NCBI RefSeq assembly: GCF_035581345.1
Contig: NZ_CP141608.1
Coordinates: forward strand, 4,060,501-4,124,500
DNA from: Pseudomonas sp. JQ170C
GTDB taxonomy: Bacteria > Pseudomonadota > Gammaproteobacteria > Pseudomonadales > Pseudomonadaceae
Direction of reading: 5' to 3'
DNA length: 64,000 nt
In this document: positions 51,917 to 60,985 of the stretch, in pieces
How the letters are laid out: every line of letters begins with the position of its first letter
How positions within the stretch are numbered: position 1 is the stretch's first letter
Translations under genes and position numbers: made by a program
The notes under the pieces: generated by a model
Told to the model about the DNA's origin: nothing
The model's input: only the letters and a program-made list of their open reading frames with translations
Databases searched by the model: none

Positions 51917-53227
51917 ATGCTCAAATGGTGCTCGCGTTCGATCTTCCTCCAAGTCGTGCTGGGCCTGGCGCTAGGCATTGCCTGCGGCCTCAGCTTTCCC
52001 GAAGTTTCCCTGCAGCTCAAACCCCTGGGTGACGGCTTTATCAAGCTGATCAAGATGCTCATCGGGCTGATTGTGTTCTGCGTGGTAGTCAGCGGTATTT
52101 CCGGTGCGGGCGACCTGAAGAAGGTCGGGCGGATCGGCCTCAAATCGGTGATCTACTTTGAAATCCTCACCACCATCGCCCTGGTCATCGGCCTGGTGTT
52201 CGCCTTTACCTCCGGCATCGGCAGTGGTGCCAACATCCACCTGGATCAACTGTCAACCGCCGAAGCCGGCAACCTGGCCGAGCGTGGCCAGCATATCCAC
52301 GGCACCGCCGCCTTCCTGATGGACCTGATACCCACCTCGGTGGTCGGCGCCTTTGCCGACAACAACATCCTGCAGGTGCTGCTGTTCTCGGTGCTGTTCG
52401 GCAGTGCGCTGAACCTGGTGGGTGAAGCCGCCTCGGGCATCTCGCGGCTGATCAATGAACTGAGCCATGTGATCTTTCGCATCATGGGCATGATCGTGCG
52501 CCTGGCGCCGCTGGGTGTGTTCGGCGCCATTGCCTTTACCACCAGCAAATATGGCCTGGAATCGCTGCAGCACCTGGGCGGCCTGGTGGCGTTGTTCTAC
52601 CTGACCTGCATGGGTTTCGTGCTGCTGATCCTGGGCACCGTGATGCGCCTGTCGGGCCTGCGTATCCTGCCGTTCATCAAGTACCTGCGCGAAGAGCTGA
52701 CCATCGTCCTGGGCACCGCTTCATCCGACGCCGTGCTGCCACAGATCATGCGCAAGCTGGAACACCTGGGCATCGGCAACTCCACCGTCGGCCTGGTGAT
52801 TCCTACCGGTTATTCCTTTAACCTCGACGGCTTTTCGATCTACCTGACCCTGGCCATCGTCTTTATCGCCAACGCCACCGGCACGCCACTGGCCATGACC
52901 GACTTGTTGACTATCCTGCTGGTCTCCCTGATTACCTCCAAAGGTGCTCACGGGATTCCCGGCTCTGCCCTGGTCATCCTCGCCGCGACCCTGACAGCCA
53001 TTCCGGCGATCCCGGTGGTCGGCCTGGTGCTGGTGCTGGCCGTGGACTGGTTCATGGGCATCGGCCGGGCGCTGACCAACCTGATCGGCAACTGCGTGGC
53101 CACCGTGGCGATCGGCCGCTGGGAAGGCGATATCGACATGGAGCGGGCCAACAATGTACTGGCCGGCAAACAAGGCTTCAGCTTTGCCCAGCGCAAGGCC
53201 CCGACCGCCCATCAACAAGAGTTCTGA
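51917..53227 (+). CDS. dctA: DctA-type C4-dicarboxylate:cation symporter
   Basis: A 436-aa member of the dicarboxylate/amino acid:cation symporter (DAACS) family. It has eight main helices and the conserved re-entrant regions, with GTASSDAVLPQIMRKLEHLG (serine-rich HP1) and VIPTGYSFNLDGFSIYLTLAIVFIANATG, followed by SKGAHGIPGSALVILAATL (HP2). These match DctA. It imports succinate, fumarate and malate, or a related organic acid. The linked GntR regulators suggest a specific inducer, so it may be a paralogue rather than the main DctA. Confidence 0.88.
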   Translation: MLKWCSRSIFLQVVLGLALGIACGLSFPEVSLQLKPLGDGFIKLIKMLIGLIVFCVVVSGISGAGDLKKVGRIGLKSVIYFEILTTIALVIGLVFAFTSGIGSGANIHLDQLSTAEAGNLAERGQHIHGTAAFLMDLIPTSVVGAFADNNILQVLLFSVLFGSALNLVGEAASGISRLINELSHVIFRIMGMIVRLAPLGVFGAIAFTTSKYGLESLQHLGGLVALFYLTCMGFVLLILGTVMRLSGLRILPFIKYLREELTIVLGTASSDAVLPQIMRKLEHLGIGNSTVGLVIPTGYSFNLDGFSIYLTLAIVFIANATGTPLAMTDLLTILLVSLITSKGAHGIPGSALVILAATLTAIPAIPVVGLVLVLAVDWFMGIGRALTNLIGNCVATVAIGRWEGDIDMERANNVLAGKQGFSFAQRKAPTAHQQEF

Positions 53228-53233
53228 GTGACC

Positions 53234-53257
53234 GGGCCGGCACTGCGGTGCCGGCCC
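53234..53257 (+). terminator. Hairpin between dctA and the first GntR gene
   Basis: GGGCCGGCAC and GTGCCGGCCC form a perfect 10-bp stem with a TGCG loop, 6 bp after the dctA stop. No T run follows, so it may only lower read-through into the regulator genes. Confidence 0.75.
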
Positions 53258-53296
53258 CCAGGAGCACAACATGCATTCGATCTCAGGGAGTGAACC

Positions 53297-54001
53297 GTGA
53301 TCAGCTCATCCACCGTCGTCAACTCCGTGGTAGAAAAACTGCGCCAGGCCCTGGACCGCGGCCAATGGCGCTCGGGCGACATGCTCCCGGGCCAGCGCGA
53401 ACTGGCCGAGCAACTGGGCATCAGCCGTCCGAGCCTGCGTGAAGCGGTCACCGTGCTGGAGACCCTGGGCCTGGTACGCTCGCTGCCCGGCAAGGGCGTG
53501 CTGGTGCTCGAACCCGGCAGCGTCGAGCCGGTGCAGGCCCAGAACGCCGTGGCCCAAGCCAGCCTCGAAGACGTACTGCAACTGCGCTACACCCTGGAGC
53601 CGTTCATCGTCGGCCTGGTAGCCCAGTCCATCAGCAGCAAGGAAATCGGCCAGCTGCGCCTGACCCTGATGGACATGCGTGAAGCCCTTGAAGCCGAAGA
53701 CAGCGAAGCGGGTGTCAACGCCTACATTGCCTTCCACGAAGAACTGTTCACCCTGACCGCCAACCCGATCTTCCAGAACGTGGTGCAGCAAACCAGCAAC
53801 GCCCTCAAGCAAAGCGCCAGCGTGCTGCGCAACTCGCCCGAGCACCTGGCCGCGCGGCTGGAAGAAAACGAAGCGGTGGTACGCGCCATCCGCAACAAAA
53901 ACAGCGCCCAGGCCAGCGCGCAGATGCGCCACCACATCCTCCAGGAAGGCCGGCGCATGGGCATCGAACTGAACATTCCGGACGAACATCCGAGCCATTG
54001 A
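53297..54001 (+). CDS. GntR-family regulator, FadR subfamily (first of two)
   Basis: A 234-aa protein with a winged helix (about 8-75; LPGQRELAEQLGISRPSLREAVTVLETLGLVRSLPGKGVLV) and a C-terminal FCD domain (about 90-220) with the metal-binding pattern FHEELFTL and the later RHHILQEGR. It lies 69 bp after dctA. It probably controls dctA or the second regulator; the direction of control is unknown. Confidence 0.9.
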   Translation: MISSSTVVNSVVEKLRQALDRGQWRSGDMLPGQRELAEQLGISRPSLREAVTVLETLGLVRSLPGKGVLVLEPGSVEPVQAQNAVAQASLEDVLQLRYTLEPFIVGLVAQSISSKEIGQLRLTLMDMREALEAEDSEAGVNAYIAFHEELFTLTANPIFQNVVQQTSNALKQSASVLRNSPEHLAARLEENEAVVRAIRNKNSAQASAQMRHHILQEGRRMGIELNIPDEHPSH

Positions 54002-54017
54002 CCTCAGGAGAGCAGTG

Positions 54018-54704
54018 ATGAACGCCAGCGCCCAAGCCCCTGTGACCACCCTGCCGCCACTGCTCGCCCAGGGCGAAGTACGCCTGTCGGCCGAGCAGAT
54101 CTACCCGCGCCTGTTCGACGCCATCCTCGAACAGCGCCTGGCCCCCGGCAGCGCCCTGCCCGAGCAGGCACTGGGCGATGCCTTCGGCGTCAGCCGCACC
54201 GTCATCCGCCGCGTCCTGGGCCGGCTGTGCGACCAGCAGGTCATCGTCCAGCGCCCCAGCCACACGGCGCACCTGGCAGCGCCCGATCCGCAACAGGCAC
54301 GGCAGATCCTCAGCGCCCGGCGCCTGGCCGAAACCACACTCATCACCCTGGCCGTGCAACGTTCACGGCCGGCGAAGATTCGCCAATTGCGTGAGCTGGT
54401 GGCCCGCGAGCGTCAGAGCCATGAGCAAGGCCAGCGCTGCACCGCGATCCGCCTGGGCGGCGAGTTCCACCTGAAACTGGCGGAGATTGCCAACAACGCG
54501 CCACTGACCCGCTTTCTCAACGGCCTGGTGCCGCAAACCTCGCTGATCATCGCCCAGTATGAAAGCCGCCCCTGCAGCCACTGCGCCTGGCAGGAGCATG
54601 CGGCGATCATCGATGCGCTGGAGCAAGGGGATGGCGAGGCAGCGTTGGCGCTGATGCATGAGCACCTGGATCATATTGAGGCGAAGCTGGAGCTGGGTGC
54701 CTGA
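54018..54704 (+). CDS. GntR-family regulator, FadR subfamily (second of two)
   Basis: A 228-aa protein: winged helix at about 20-85 (ALPEQALGDAFGVSRTVIRRVLGRL) and FCD domain (about 95-220; GGEFHLKLAEIANNAPLTRFLNGL, EHAAIIDALEQGD). AGGAG precedes the ATG at 54018. It begins 16 bp after the first GntR gene, so the two are probably co-transcribed. The two proteins differ strongly in sequence, so this is not a recent tandem copy. Confidence 0.9.
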   Translation: MNASAQAPVTTLPPLLAQGEVRLSAEQIYPRLFDAILEQRLAPGSALPEQALGDAFGVSRTVIRRVLGRLCDQQVIVQRPSHTAHLAAPDPQQARQILSARRLAETTLITLAVQRSRPAKIRQLRELVARERQSHEQGQRCTAIRLGGEFHLKLAEIANNAPLTRFLNGLVPQTSLIIAQYESRPCSHCAWQEHAAIIDALEQGDGEAALALMHEHLDHIEAKLELGA

Positions 54705-54708
54705 AGCC

Positions 54709-54733
54709 ATTGCGGGGCAAGGCCGCTTCTACC
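54709..54733. repeat. Single degenerate REP
   Basis: TTGCGGGGCAAGGCCGCTTCTAC matches the REP core with an extra G and a T for C, five bases after the second GntR stop. Confidence 0.65.
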
Positions 54734-54804
54734 CGGCACTAATGGCCCCCTCCTATACTCAAATAGGAATACGCCAACGCCGGACTGTCCATAGGGGCTG
54801 CGAT

Positions 54805-55854
54805 GTGAATCCGCCTTCCCCGCTCACCTTCCTTTTACTCACCCTGCTGCTGGTGCTGGGTGGCTGCGCCTCCAAACAAAAGCCCGTTGAACCGCCCCCC
54901 GTGCAACTGAACCCCGCCACCTGGGAGCAGATCGACCGGGAGATCATCCAGGCCTCCCTGGCCGCGACCAGTTCGGTCAATGACTACACCCGCCGCTCCA
55001 TGCGGGTGTGGAAAGACCGGGTACAGCAATACACCGAGAGCGATTTCATTCCCTGGTTCACCGGCTACTGGACCCAGCAATGGCTGACCATGAAAGTGGC
55101 CTGGTACAAGATGAACAGCGGCGACGGCAAGGACCCTCCGGAAAAGCGCCTGGCCCTGTACCTGCAGGAGCAGTATCACCAACGTGTGCTCGACCAGGTG
55201 GCCAAGGAGATCGACCCCGAGGCCATTCGCGTCCGGGCCATGGAGCTGTATATCCAGTTGCTCGGCCAACAGTTGCAGCAACTGGCCCAACGCTACCGGG
55301 CGCCGCCCGAGCAGTTCAACCTGCGCCTGACGCGCATCCAGGCCATCACCCTCGCCCCGCCCGCCGCCCACAATGCGTCGCTGTACCAGTTGCTGTTCAG
55401 CAAGTCACTGGCCGAGCAACCGGCCTATGCCGCACTGCTCACGCGCATGCACAGCGCCGTGCGCGCCGGCACCCAGCGCTCGGACATCGGCTTGTCGTCG
55501 GTGGCCCGGCAGGCCAGTGAAAAAATTGGCGCGACCCTGGCGCCGCGCGGCATCGCCAGTGCCGTTGCCAGCGCAGTGGGACGCACCGCCGGCGCGTTGA
55601 TTTCGGTCGTCGCCACCGGCTACGGGGTTATCTCCCATAGCCAGGAACAGCCGGCGATGGTCGAGCAGTTGCGGGTGATCCTCAATGTGGCGCTCAACGA
55701 GGAGTGGCGGGAGCTGATGGAAAACCGCAAGACCGGCGCCATGGCCGGGGTCTATTACCTGTCGGGCGAAATCGAGGACGACCTGCTCGGCGCCACTCGC
55801 CTGCAACAGGAGCCGGATTCCGGCTCGCTGCGTATCGTCATTCCCGCCCAGTGA
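54805..55854 (+). CDS. Hypothetical lipoprotein
   Basis: A 349-aa lipoprotein candidate starting with a GTG at 54805 after AGGGG. The signal and lipobox are LLLTLLLVLGGCASK (Cys about 21). The mature protein is mostly helical, with RVWKDRVQQYTESDFIPWFTGYWTQQW near 70-95 and a glycine/alanine-rich hydrophobic segment (about 240-275; IASAVASAVGRTAGALISVVATGYGV) that could insert in membrane. Function unknown. The stop is one base from that of the convergent PACE gene. Confidence 0.8.
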   Translation: MNPPSPLTFLLLTLLLVLGGCASKQKPVEPPPVQLNPATWEQIDREIIQASLAATSSVNDYTRRSMRVWKDRVQQYTESDFIPWFTGYWTQQWLTMKVAWYKMNSGDGKDPPEKRLALYLQEQYHQRVLDQVAKEIDPEAIRVRAMELYIQLLGQQLQQLAQRYRAPPEQFNLRLTRIQAITLAPPAAHNASLYQLLFSKSLAEQPAYAALLTRMHSAVRAGTQRSDIGLSSVARQASEKIGATLAPRGIASAVASAVGRTAGALISVVATGYGVISHSQEQPAMVEQLRVILNVALNEEWRELMENRKTGAMAGVYYLSGEIEDDLLGATRLQQEPDSGSLRIVIPAQ

Positions 55855-55855
55855 C

Positions 55856-56293
55856 TCATGCCGCCACAGGCTGCGCCTGTGCCGAGGTCGGCAGACCGAA
55901 GATGCGGTCGAATGCCCAGTTGTAGAGGAAGGTGTAGCAAGGGATCAGGATGATAAAGGCCAGGTCCACCAGGAAGGCTTCGACCAGGCTCATGTCCAGC
56001 CACCAGGCGATCAACGGAATCAGGTAGACCACCAGCGTCAGCTGAAAGCCGATGGCATGGGCAACCCGGCGGGCGACGCTGCGTCCACGCTTGGCCTGCC
56101 GGCTTTCCCAGTACTCGAACAGGGTGTTGTAGATGAAGTTCCAGGCCATGGCGATGGTGGTGATCATCACCGCCAGGGGGCCGGTATTGCTAGGGGCGGT
56201 GTCTGACAGATACGCCAGCCCCAACGTCGACATGCACAGGCCGATCATTTCGTAGGCGGTTACATAGACCAGTTTGCGTTTGACACCTTGCAC
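55856..56293 (-). CDS. PACE-family multidrug/biocide efflux transporter (AceI-like)
   Basis: A 145-aa protein with four membrane helices in two repeated halves. The family landmarks are present: Glu15 in AYEMIGL (the essential glutamate of AceI), WNFIYNTLFEYWE in the first half and IPCYTFLYNWAFDRIF at the end. AceI exports chlorhexidine and short diamines. A divergent LysR gene starts 124 bp away, the usual arrangement for this family. Confidence 0.93.
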   Translation of the reverse strand: MQGVKRKLVYVTAYEMIGLCMSTLGLAYLSDTAPSNTGPLAVMITTIAMAWNFIYNTLFEYWESRQAKRGRSVARRVAHAIGFQLTLVVYLIPLIAWWLDMSLVEAFLVDLAFIILIPCYTFLYNWAFDRIFGLPTSAQAQPVAA

Positions 56294-56417
56294 CGTATTA
56301 CCTCGAATCCGTCTTCAATACGCCGCCCTGACGGGCAGCAGAGGCGCGCAAGAGTGCGTCAATCTTCTTGACAGCAAAAGTCAGCAGCTATCAGATTGAC
56401 TGACAGGAGATTGAACT

Positions 56418-57293
56418 TTGAATTTTTCCAGCGACAACATCGAACTGTTTCTCGCGGTGCTCGACTGCGGCTCGTTCTCGGCTGCTGCCCGCGCCCTGGG
56501 TCGGGTGCCCTCAGCGGTGAGCATGGCCATTGGCAACCTGGAAGCCGAGCTGGGCTTTGCCCTGTTCGAGCGCACCCACCGTGAAACCCGCCCCACTGCC
56601 CTCGCCCAGGCGCTTGAACCCCACGCCAGGATGATTGCTGCGCAGCTGGGACAACTGCAGGTGCATGCGCTGGAGCTGTCCCAGGGCCTGGAAAGCACCC
56701 TGGCCATCAGCGTGGTGCCGGACATCGACCACACGCCACTGCTGAATGCGATCAAGACCATCAGCGAGCGGTATCCGCTCCTGGAGGTCGAAGTGCTCAG
56801 CGCACCCCAGGAAGAAGCCTTGCAGTTGCTGCACACCGACCGCGTCAGCCTGTGCCTGGCATTCGCCGGATTGTCGGTGGACCCGCAGCAGCGCTTTCAG
56901 AACATCGGCATGGAGTCGCTGGTGGCGACCATTTCGCCGCACCACCCTGCCCTGCAGCGCCAACCCCGGCAGATTGCCTACCTTGAAGACCTGGCCAACG
57001 TGCGCCAGATCCTGGTCGCCAGCCGTGACCTGCCGATCACCGACACCCGCGCCCTGATCGGCAAGGCCTACTGGCGTACCGACAGCCTGGGCATGGCCCT
57101 GGAGATGGTCGAGGCGGGACTGGGCTGGGGCGACTTCCCCCTGTCGCGGGTAGCGCCGCTGCTGGAGGCCGGTCGCCTGTTGCGCCTGGACTTCAAGAAC
57201 ACCCGCAACGAATTGCAATTGCCGGTCCATGCCTTCTGGCGCCACAACCAGCCACTGCCAAAAGCGGCACAAGCGCTGGTAAAGCTACTGTAG
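56418..57293 (+). CDS. LysR-family regulator, divergent to the PACE gene
   Basis: A 291-aa regulator with an N-terminal helix-turn-helix (about 3-62; [20 protein letters not shown], then [25 protein letters not shown]) and an effector-binding domain (about 90-290). The start is a TTG at 56418-56420 with AGGAGA upstream. It probably controls the PACE pump. The TAG stop (57291-57293) lies within the first bases of a REPIN. Confidence 0.9.
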   Translation: MNFSSDNIELFLAVLDCGSFSAAARALGRVPSAVSMAIGNLEAELGFALFERTHRETRPTALAQALEPHARMIAAQLGQLQVHALELSQGLESTLAISVVPDIDHTPLLNAIKTISERYPLLEVEVLSAPQEEALQLLHTDRVSLCLAFAGLSVDPQQRFQNIGMESLVATISPHHPALQRQPRQIAYLEDLANVRQILVASRDLPITDTRALIGKAYWRTDSLGMALEMVEAGLGWGDFPLSRVAPLLEAGRLLRLDFKNTRNELQLPVHAFWRHNQPLPKAAQALVKLL

Positions 57294-57379
57294 GAGCGGG
57301 CTTGCCCCGCGATTGCAATCTGCCGGCGACACCGCAATCTGCCAGCGACACCGCAATCGCGGGGCAAGCCCGCTCCTAC
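57290..57379. repeat. Enlarged REPIN, 90 bp
   Basis: Inverted REP cores at both ends enclose a centre that contains a duplicated unit of about 19 bp (CGCAATCTGCCAGCGACAC type), making it about 20 bp longer than the 71-bp REPINs at 3491 and 49869. Confidence 0.9.
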
Positions 57380-57400
57380 ACACCTGCGGCAATCTGGCTA

Positions 57401-57427
57401 TCAACCTTTCAGCTTCCCAGCCGATAC
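57401..57427 (+). promoter_or_regulatory. FliA (sigma-28)-like promoter of the chemoreceptor
   Basis: TCAA (57401-57404), 15 bp, then GCCGATAC (57420-57427). This fits the flagellar sigma-28 pattern (TAAA/TCAA-N15-GCCGATAA) with one change at the last base. The start of transcription would be about 10 bp downstream, 60-65 nt before the ATG at 57502. Confidence 0.7.
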
Positions 57428-57501
57428 CGGTAAGAACAGGTACGAGCACTCGCCAAAAGCACCGCTCGGCACTTCTCTTCACTGGCACAAGGTCTCGGAA
57501 C

Positions 57502-59388
57502 ATGAACCTGAAATTTCGCCACAAGATCCTGCTGTGCGCCTGCGGCGTCGTGGTTCTGGCATTTGCGTTGTTCACCCTTTACAACGATTACCTGCAGCGC
57601 AACACCATCCGGCAGAACATCGAGTCCTCGGTCAAGCAGGCCGGCGCTCAAACCGCCAGCAGCGTGCAGAACTGGATGAGCGGCCGCATCCTGGTCCTGG
57701 AAAACCTCGCCCAGAACGTCGCCCACCAGGGCGCCAATGCCGACTTCCCCGGGCTGGTCGATCAGCCTTCGTTCACCAAGAACTTCCAGTTCACCTATGT
57801 GGGCCAGGCAAACGGCGTGTTCACCCAGCGCCCGGACGCCAAGATGCCCGACGGCTATGACCCGCGCCAGCGACCCTGGTACACCGCTGCGGTAGCCGCC
57901 AACCAGACCATGCTGACCCCGCCCTACATGGCCGCCGTCGGCGGCCTGGTGGTAACCATCGCCATGCCGGTCAAGAGCCAGGCCAACGGTGAGCTGATCG
58001 GTGTGGTCGGTGGCGATCTGAGCCTGGCAACCCTGGTCGACATCATCAATGCCGTGGACTTCGGCGGCATCGGCCATGCCTTCCTGGCCGACCGCAATGG
58101 CCAGGTGATCGTCAGCCCGAACAAAGACCAGGTGATGAAAAACCTCAAGGACATCTACCCGGGCAGCAGCCTGCAAGTGGCCCCGGGCATTCATGACGTC
58201 ACCCTGGGTGGCCAGGAGCGGATCATCTCCTTTGCCCCGGTCAACGGCCTGCCGTCGGCCAACTGGTACATCGGCCTGTCCATCGACAAAGACAAGGCCT
58301 ATGCCGGCATCAGCCAGTTCCGCACCTCGGCCATCATTGCCATGCTGATTGCCGTGGCCGCCATCGCCGGCGTGCTTGGCTTGCTGATCCCTGTACTGAT
58401 GCGCCCATTGACCACCATGGGCCGTGCCATGCAGGACATCGCCCAAGGCGAAGGCGACCTGACCCGCCGCCTGGTAGTCGAGAACAAGGACGAATTCGGT
58501 GAGCTGGCCGGTGCCTTCAACCAGTTTGTCGAGCGGATTCACGCCTCGATTGCCGAAGTGTCTTCCGCAACCCGCCAGGTGCATGACCTGTCGGAACGGG
58601 TGATGAGCGCCTCCAATGCCTCGATCATCGGTTCCGAAGAGCAAAGCCTGCGCACCAACAGCGTGGCCGCGGCGATCAACGAACTGGGCGCCGCCACCCA
58701 GGAAATCGCCCGCAACGCCGCCGACGCCTCGCAGCACGCCAGCGGCGCCAGCGAACAGGCCAATGACGGCCGCCAGGTGGTGGAAGAAACCATCTCGGCG
58801 ATGACCTCGCTGTCGCAGAAAATCAGCGAATCCTGCGCCCAGATCGAAACCCTCAATGCCAGCACCGACGACATCGGCCAGATCCTCGATGTGATCAAGG
58901 GCATCTCCCAGCAGACCAACCTGCTGGCCCTGAACGCCGCCATCGAAGCGGCCCGTGCCGGTGAAGCCGGTCGAGGTTTTGCCGTGGTCGCCGACGAGGT
59001 GCGCAACCTGGCCCACCGCACCCAGGAGTCGGCCGAAGAGATCCACAAGATGATCACCACCCTGCAAGTTGGCTCCCGCGAGGCGGTGCACAACATGAAC
59101 GCAAGCCAGGTGTCGAGCGAGGAAAGTGTGATGGTCGCCAACCAGGCCGGCGAACGCCTGAGCAGCGTGACCCAGCGCATTGGCGAAATCGACGGCATGA
59201 ACCAGTCGGTGGCCGCCGCCACTGAAGAGCAGACCGCCGTGGTCGAGAGCCTGAACCTGGACATCACCCAGATCAACGTACTGAACCAGCAAGGCGTCGC
59301 CAACCTCAACGACACCCTGAGTCACTGCGATGCCCTGGCCCAGCAGGCCGGTCGCCTGAAGCAATTGGTAGACAGCTTCAAGATCTGA
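57502..59388 (+). CDS. dCache-domain chemoreceptor, probable amino-acid sensor (PctA-like)
   Basis: A 628-aa receptor: TM1 (about 10-28), a periplasmic dCache domain (about 33-275), TM2 (about 278-300), HAMP and a signalling domain with [15 protein letters not shown] and [17 protein letters not shown]. The amino-acid-binding dCache_1AA residues are present: Tyr119, Arg124, Trp126, Tyr127 (in YDPRQRPWY) and Asp172 (in VVGGDLS), nearly the positions known for PctA. Ligands are therefore likely L-amino acids. It lies beside a possible amino-acid catabolic module. ATG at 57502. Confidence 0.93.
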   Translation: MNLKFRHKILLCACGVVVLAFALFTLYNDYLQRNTIRQNIESSVKQAGAQTASSVQNWMSGRILVLENLAQNVAHQGANADFPGLVDQPSFTKNFQFTYVGQANGVFTQRPDAKMPDGYDPRQRPWYTAAVAANQTMLTPPYMAAVGGLVVTIAMPVKSQANGELIGVVGGDLSLATLVDIINAVDFGGIGHAFLADRNGQVIVSPNKDQVMKNLKDIYPGSSLQVAPGIHDVTLGGQERIISFAPVNGLPSANWYIGLSIDKDKAYAGISQFRTSAIIAMLIAVAAIAGVLGLLIPVLMRPLTTMGRAMQDIAQGEGDLTRRLVVENKDEFGELAGAFNQFVERIHASIAEVSSATRQVHDLSERVMSASNASIIGSEEQSLRTNSVAAAINELGAATQEIARNAADASQHASGASEQANDGRQVVEETISAMTSLSQKISESCAQIETLNASTDDIGQILDVIKGISQQTNLLALNAAIEAARAGEAGRGFAVVADEVRNLAHRTQESAEEIHKMITTLQVGSREAVHNMNASQVSSEESVMVANQAGERLSSVTQRIGEIDGMNQSVAAATEEQTAVVESLNLDITQINVLNQQGVANLNDTLSHCDALAQQAGRLKQLVDSFKI

Positions 59389-59405
59389 CTCGAGCGTTCT
59401 GGCGA

Positions 59406-59422
59406 GGGGCGCCCGGCGCCCC
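59406..59422. terminator. GC-rich hairpin between convergent genes
   Basis: GGGGCGC-CCG-GCGCCCC forms a 7-bp stem, between the receptor stop and the YkvI-like stop. No T run. Confidence 0.5.
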
Positions 59423-59439
59423 CCGCCAGACGTTTACCG

Positions 59440-60504
59440 CTACAGCGCGACGGCGCGCTTGAAACGCCCGATGCGCAACCAGCCGACCAGCACCGCCAGC
59501 ATCAGCACAAAGCCCAGGTAACCGAAGAACGGATACACCTGACCGACCAGGCTGATAAAGCCGATCAGGCTGCAGACAAACGCCGCCACGCCCGCCGCCA
59601 CAGAGCCCAGTCGAAAGCTGCGCGTACCCGCCGGCAACAGCCGCGCCATGAACGAGTAGAGCGTGCCGACCGCGGTGTTGACGATCATGCCGAAGATGAT
59701 CACGCACATCACCACGCCCAGTGCCGGGGAAATTTCACTGGCAATCGAGAGCATCGGCATCGGCAAGTCGGCCACCGAATCCAGCCGCGACAGCAGGCCC
59801 GCGCTCATCACCAGCATCAGGCCACCCAGCGCCGCACCGCCGAGAATTCCGCCCCAGATCGCGGTTTTTTCAAAGCGTGCCGAGCCGCCGAGAATCGCCA
59901 GGATCGGCGCACCGGCGACGATGTTGTACGACACATAAAGGAAGGCGCCGAGCAGCCAATGGCTGGTGCCGGCCTCTTGCTGGCTGGCCACCTCATTGAG
60001 CGCCGCAAAGCTCAGGTCGCGGGTGAATACGCCGTACAAGGCAATGCCGCTGGCCACCAGGATGAGAAACGGCGTGACCGCACCGATCAGCACGATCACC
60101 TTCTGCACATCCAGGCAGACAATGGCGATCACCAGCACGGTCACCAGCATACTGCCCGCCAGCGCCGGCACGCCGAACTGCTGCTCCAGCAACGCACCGC
60201 CCCCGGCCAGCATCACCACCGTGACCGCGAACATGAAGAAGGTGATCATCAAGTCGACGAACAGGCCCAGGTAGCGCCCGCAGATGGCGTACACCACATC
60301 CTTGTGCGAAGCCGCCTGCAGGCGGTTGCCAAGGCCGGCCAGGGCCATGCCGAGAAAGGTGAACAGCGCCGCACTGACCAGGGCGCCGAGCAGCCCCCAG
60401 AGGCCGAAGTCGACGAAGAACAGCAACAATTCACGCCCTGAGGCGAAACCCGCACCGACGATGACGCCGATAAACGCACCGGCAATTTTCAGCTGCTCTT
60501 GCAT
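59440..60504 (-). CDS. YkvI-like membrane transporter (APC superfamily)
   Basis: A 354-aa membrane protein with about ten helices. The N-terminus LKIAGAFIGVIVGAGFASGRELLLFF contains the GAGFASGRE segment typical of this APC-type family (YkvI; distant BrnQ/InlA-like relatives). The start MQEQLKIAG at 60502-60504 follows AGAGGA. Transporters of this type carry amino acids or related compounds; it is next to a RidA and an oxidoreductase gene. Substrate unknown. Confidence 0.82.
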   Translation of the reverse strand: MQEQLKIAGAFIGVIVGAGFASGRELLLFFVDFGLWGLLGALVSAALFTFLGMALAGLGNRLQAASHKDVVYAICGRYLGLFVDLMITFFMFAVTVVMLAGGGALLEQQFGVPALAGSMLVTVLVIAIVCLDVQKVIVLIGAVTPFLILVASGIALYGVFTRDLSFAALNEVASQQEAGTSHWLLGAFLYVSYNIVAGAPILAILGGSARFEKTAIWGGILGGAALGGLMLVMSAGLLSRLDSVADLPMPMLSIASEISPALGVVMCVIIFGMIVNTAVGTLYSFMARLLPAGTRSFRLGSVAAGVAAFVCSLIGFISLVGQVYPFFGYLGFVLMLAVLVGWLRIGRFKRAVAL

Positions 60505-60586
60505 GTCTGAATCCTCTGGTCTGTACGGCCCTGTGCGGGCCTTGTTGTTTTTGTCCAGCGATGCGCCAAGGCGGCGCGGGTACTGC

Positions 60587-60964
60587 TCAGTCGTTGCCGA
60601 TCCAGGCCTGCACTTCAATCTCCACATCCACGCCCAGGGCAAGGCCTGCACTGACGGTGGAACGCACCGGGTAGCCCTGGGTGAAGAACGCCTTGTACAC
60701 CTCGTTGAAACCGGCGAAATGCTGCATGTCCGACAGCCATACCGTGGCCTTGACCACCTGCTCGAAACCAACGCCGCATTCGGCGAGGGTTTCGCTGATG
60801 CGCTCGAGGGTGGCGCGGGTCTGGGCCTGGATATCGCCGCGCACCACTTCACCTTCGCGGGTCATAGGCACCTGGCCGGACAGAAACAAAAAGCCGCCGA
60901 CCTTCACCGCCTTGGAGAACGGAAATGGCAGGTGGCTGGGGATACGCTGGATGCTCGAAGACAT
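60587..60964 (-). CDS. RidA-family enamine/imine deaminase
   Basis: A 125-aa RidA-like protein. FLFLSGQVPMT is the family N-terminal segment, and PVRSTVSAGLALGVDVEIEVQAWI carries the catalytic arginine and downstream glutamate. RidA proteins hydrolyse reactive imines or enamines made by amino-acid oxidation. The start at 60962-60964 has GAAGGAG upstream. It lies 21 bp from the FAD oxidoreductase gene and would act on its product. Confidence 0.92.
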   Translation of the reverse strand: MSSSIQRIPSHLPFPFSKAVKVGGFLFLSGQVPMTREGEVVRGDIQAQTRATLERISETLAECGVGFEQVVKATVWLSDMQHFAGFNEVYKAFFTQGYPVRSTVSAGLALGVDVEIEVQAWIGND

Positions 60965-60985
60965 GGAAAACTCCTTCAACGGTGG

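Noticed and set aside
60526..60556. GGCCC/GGGCC hairpin followed by TTGTTGTTTTT between the YkvI-like and ridA genes
   Set aside because: The T run is on the plus strand, but both flanking genes run leftward and no plus-strand transcript is expected here.
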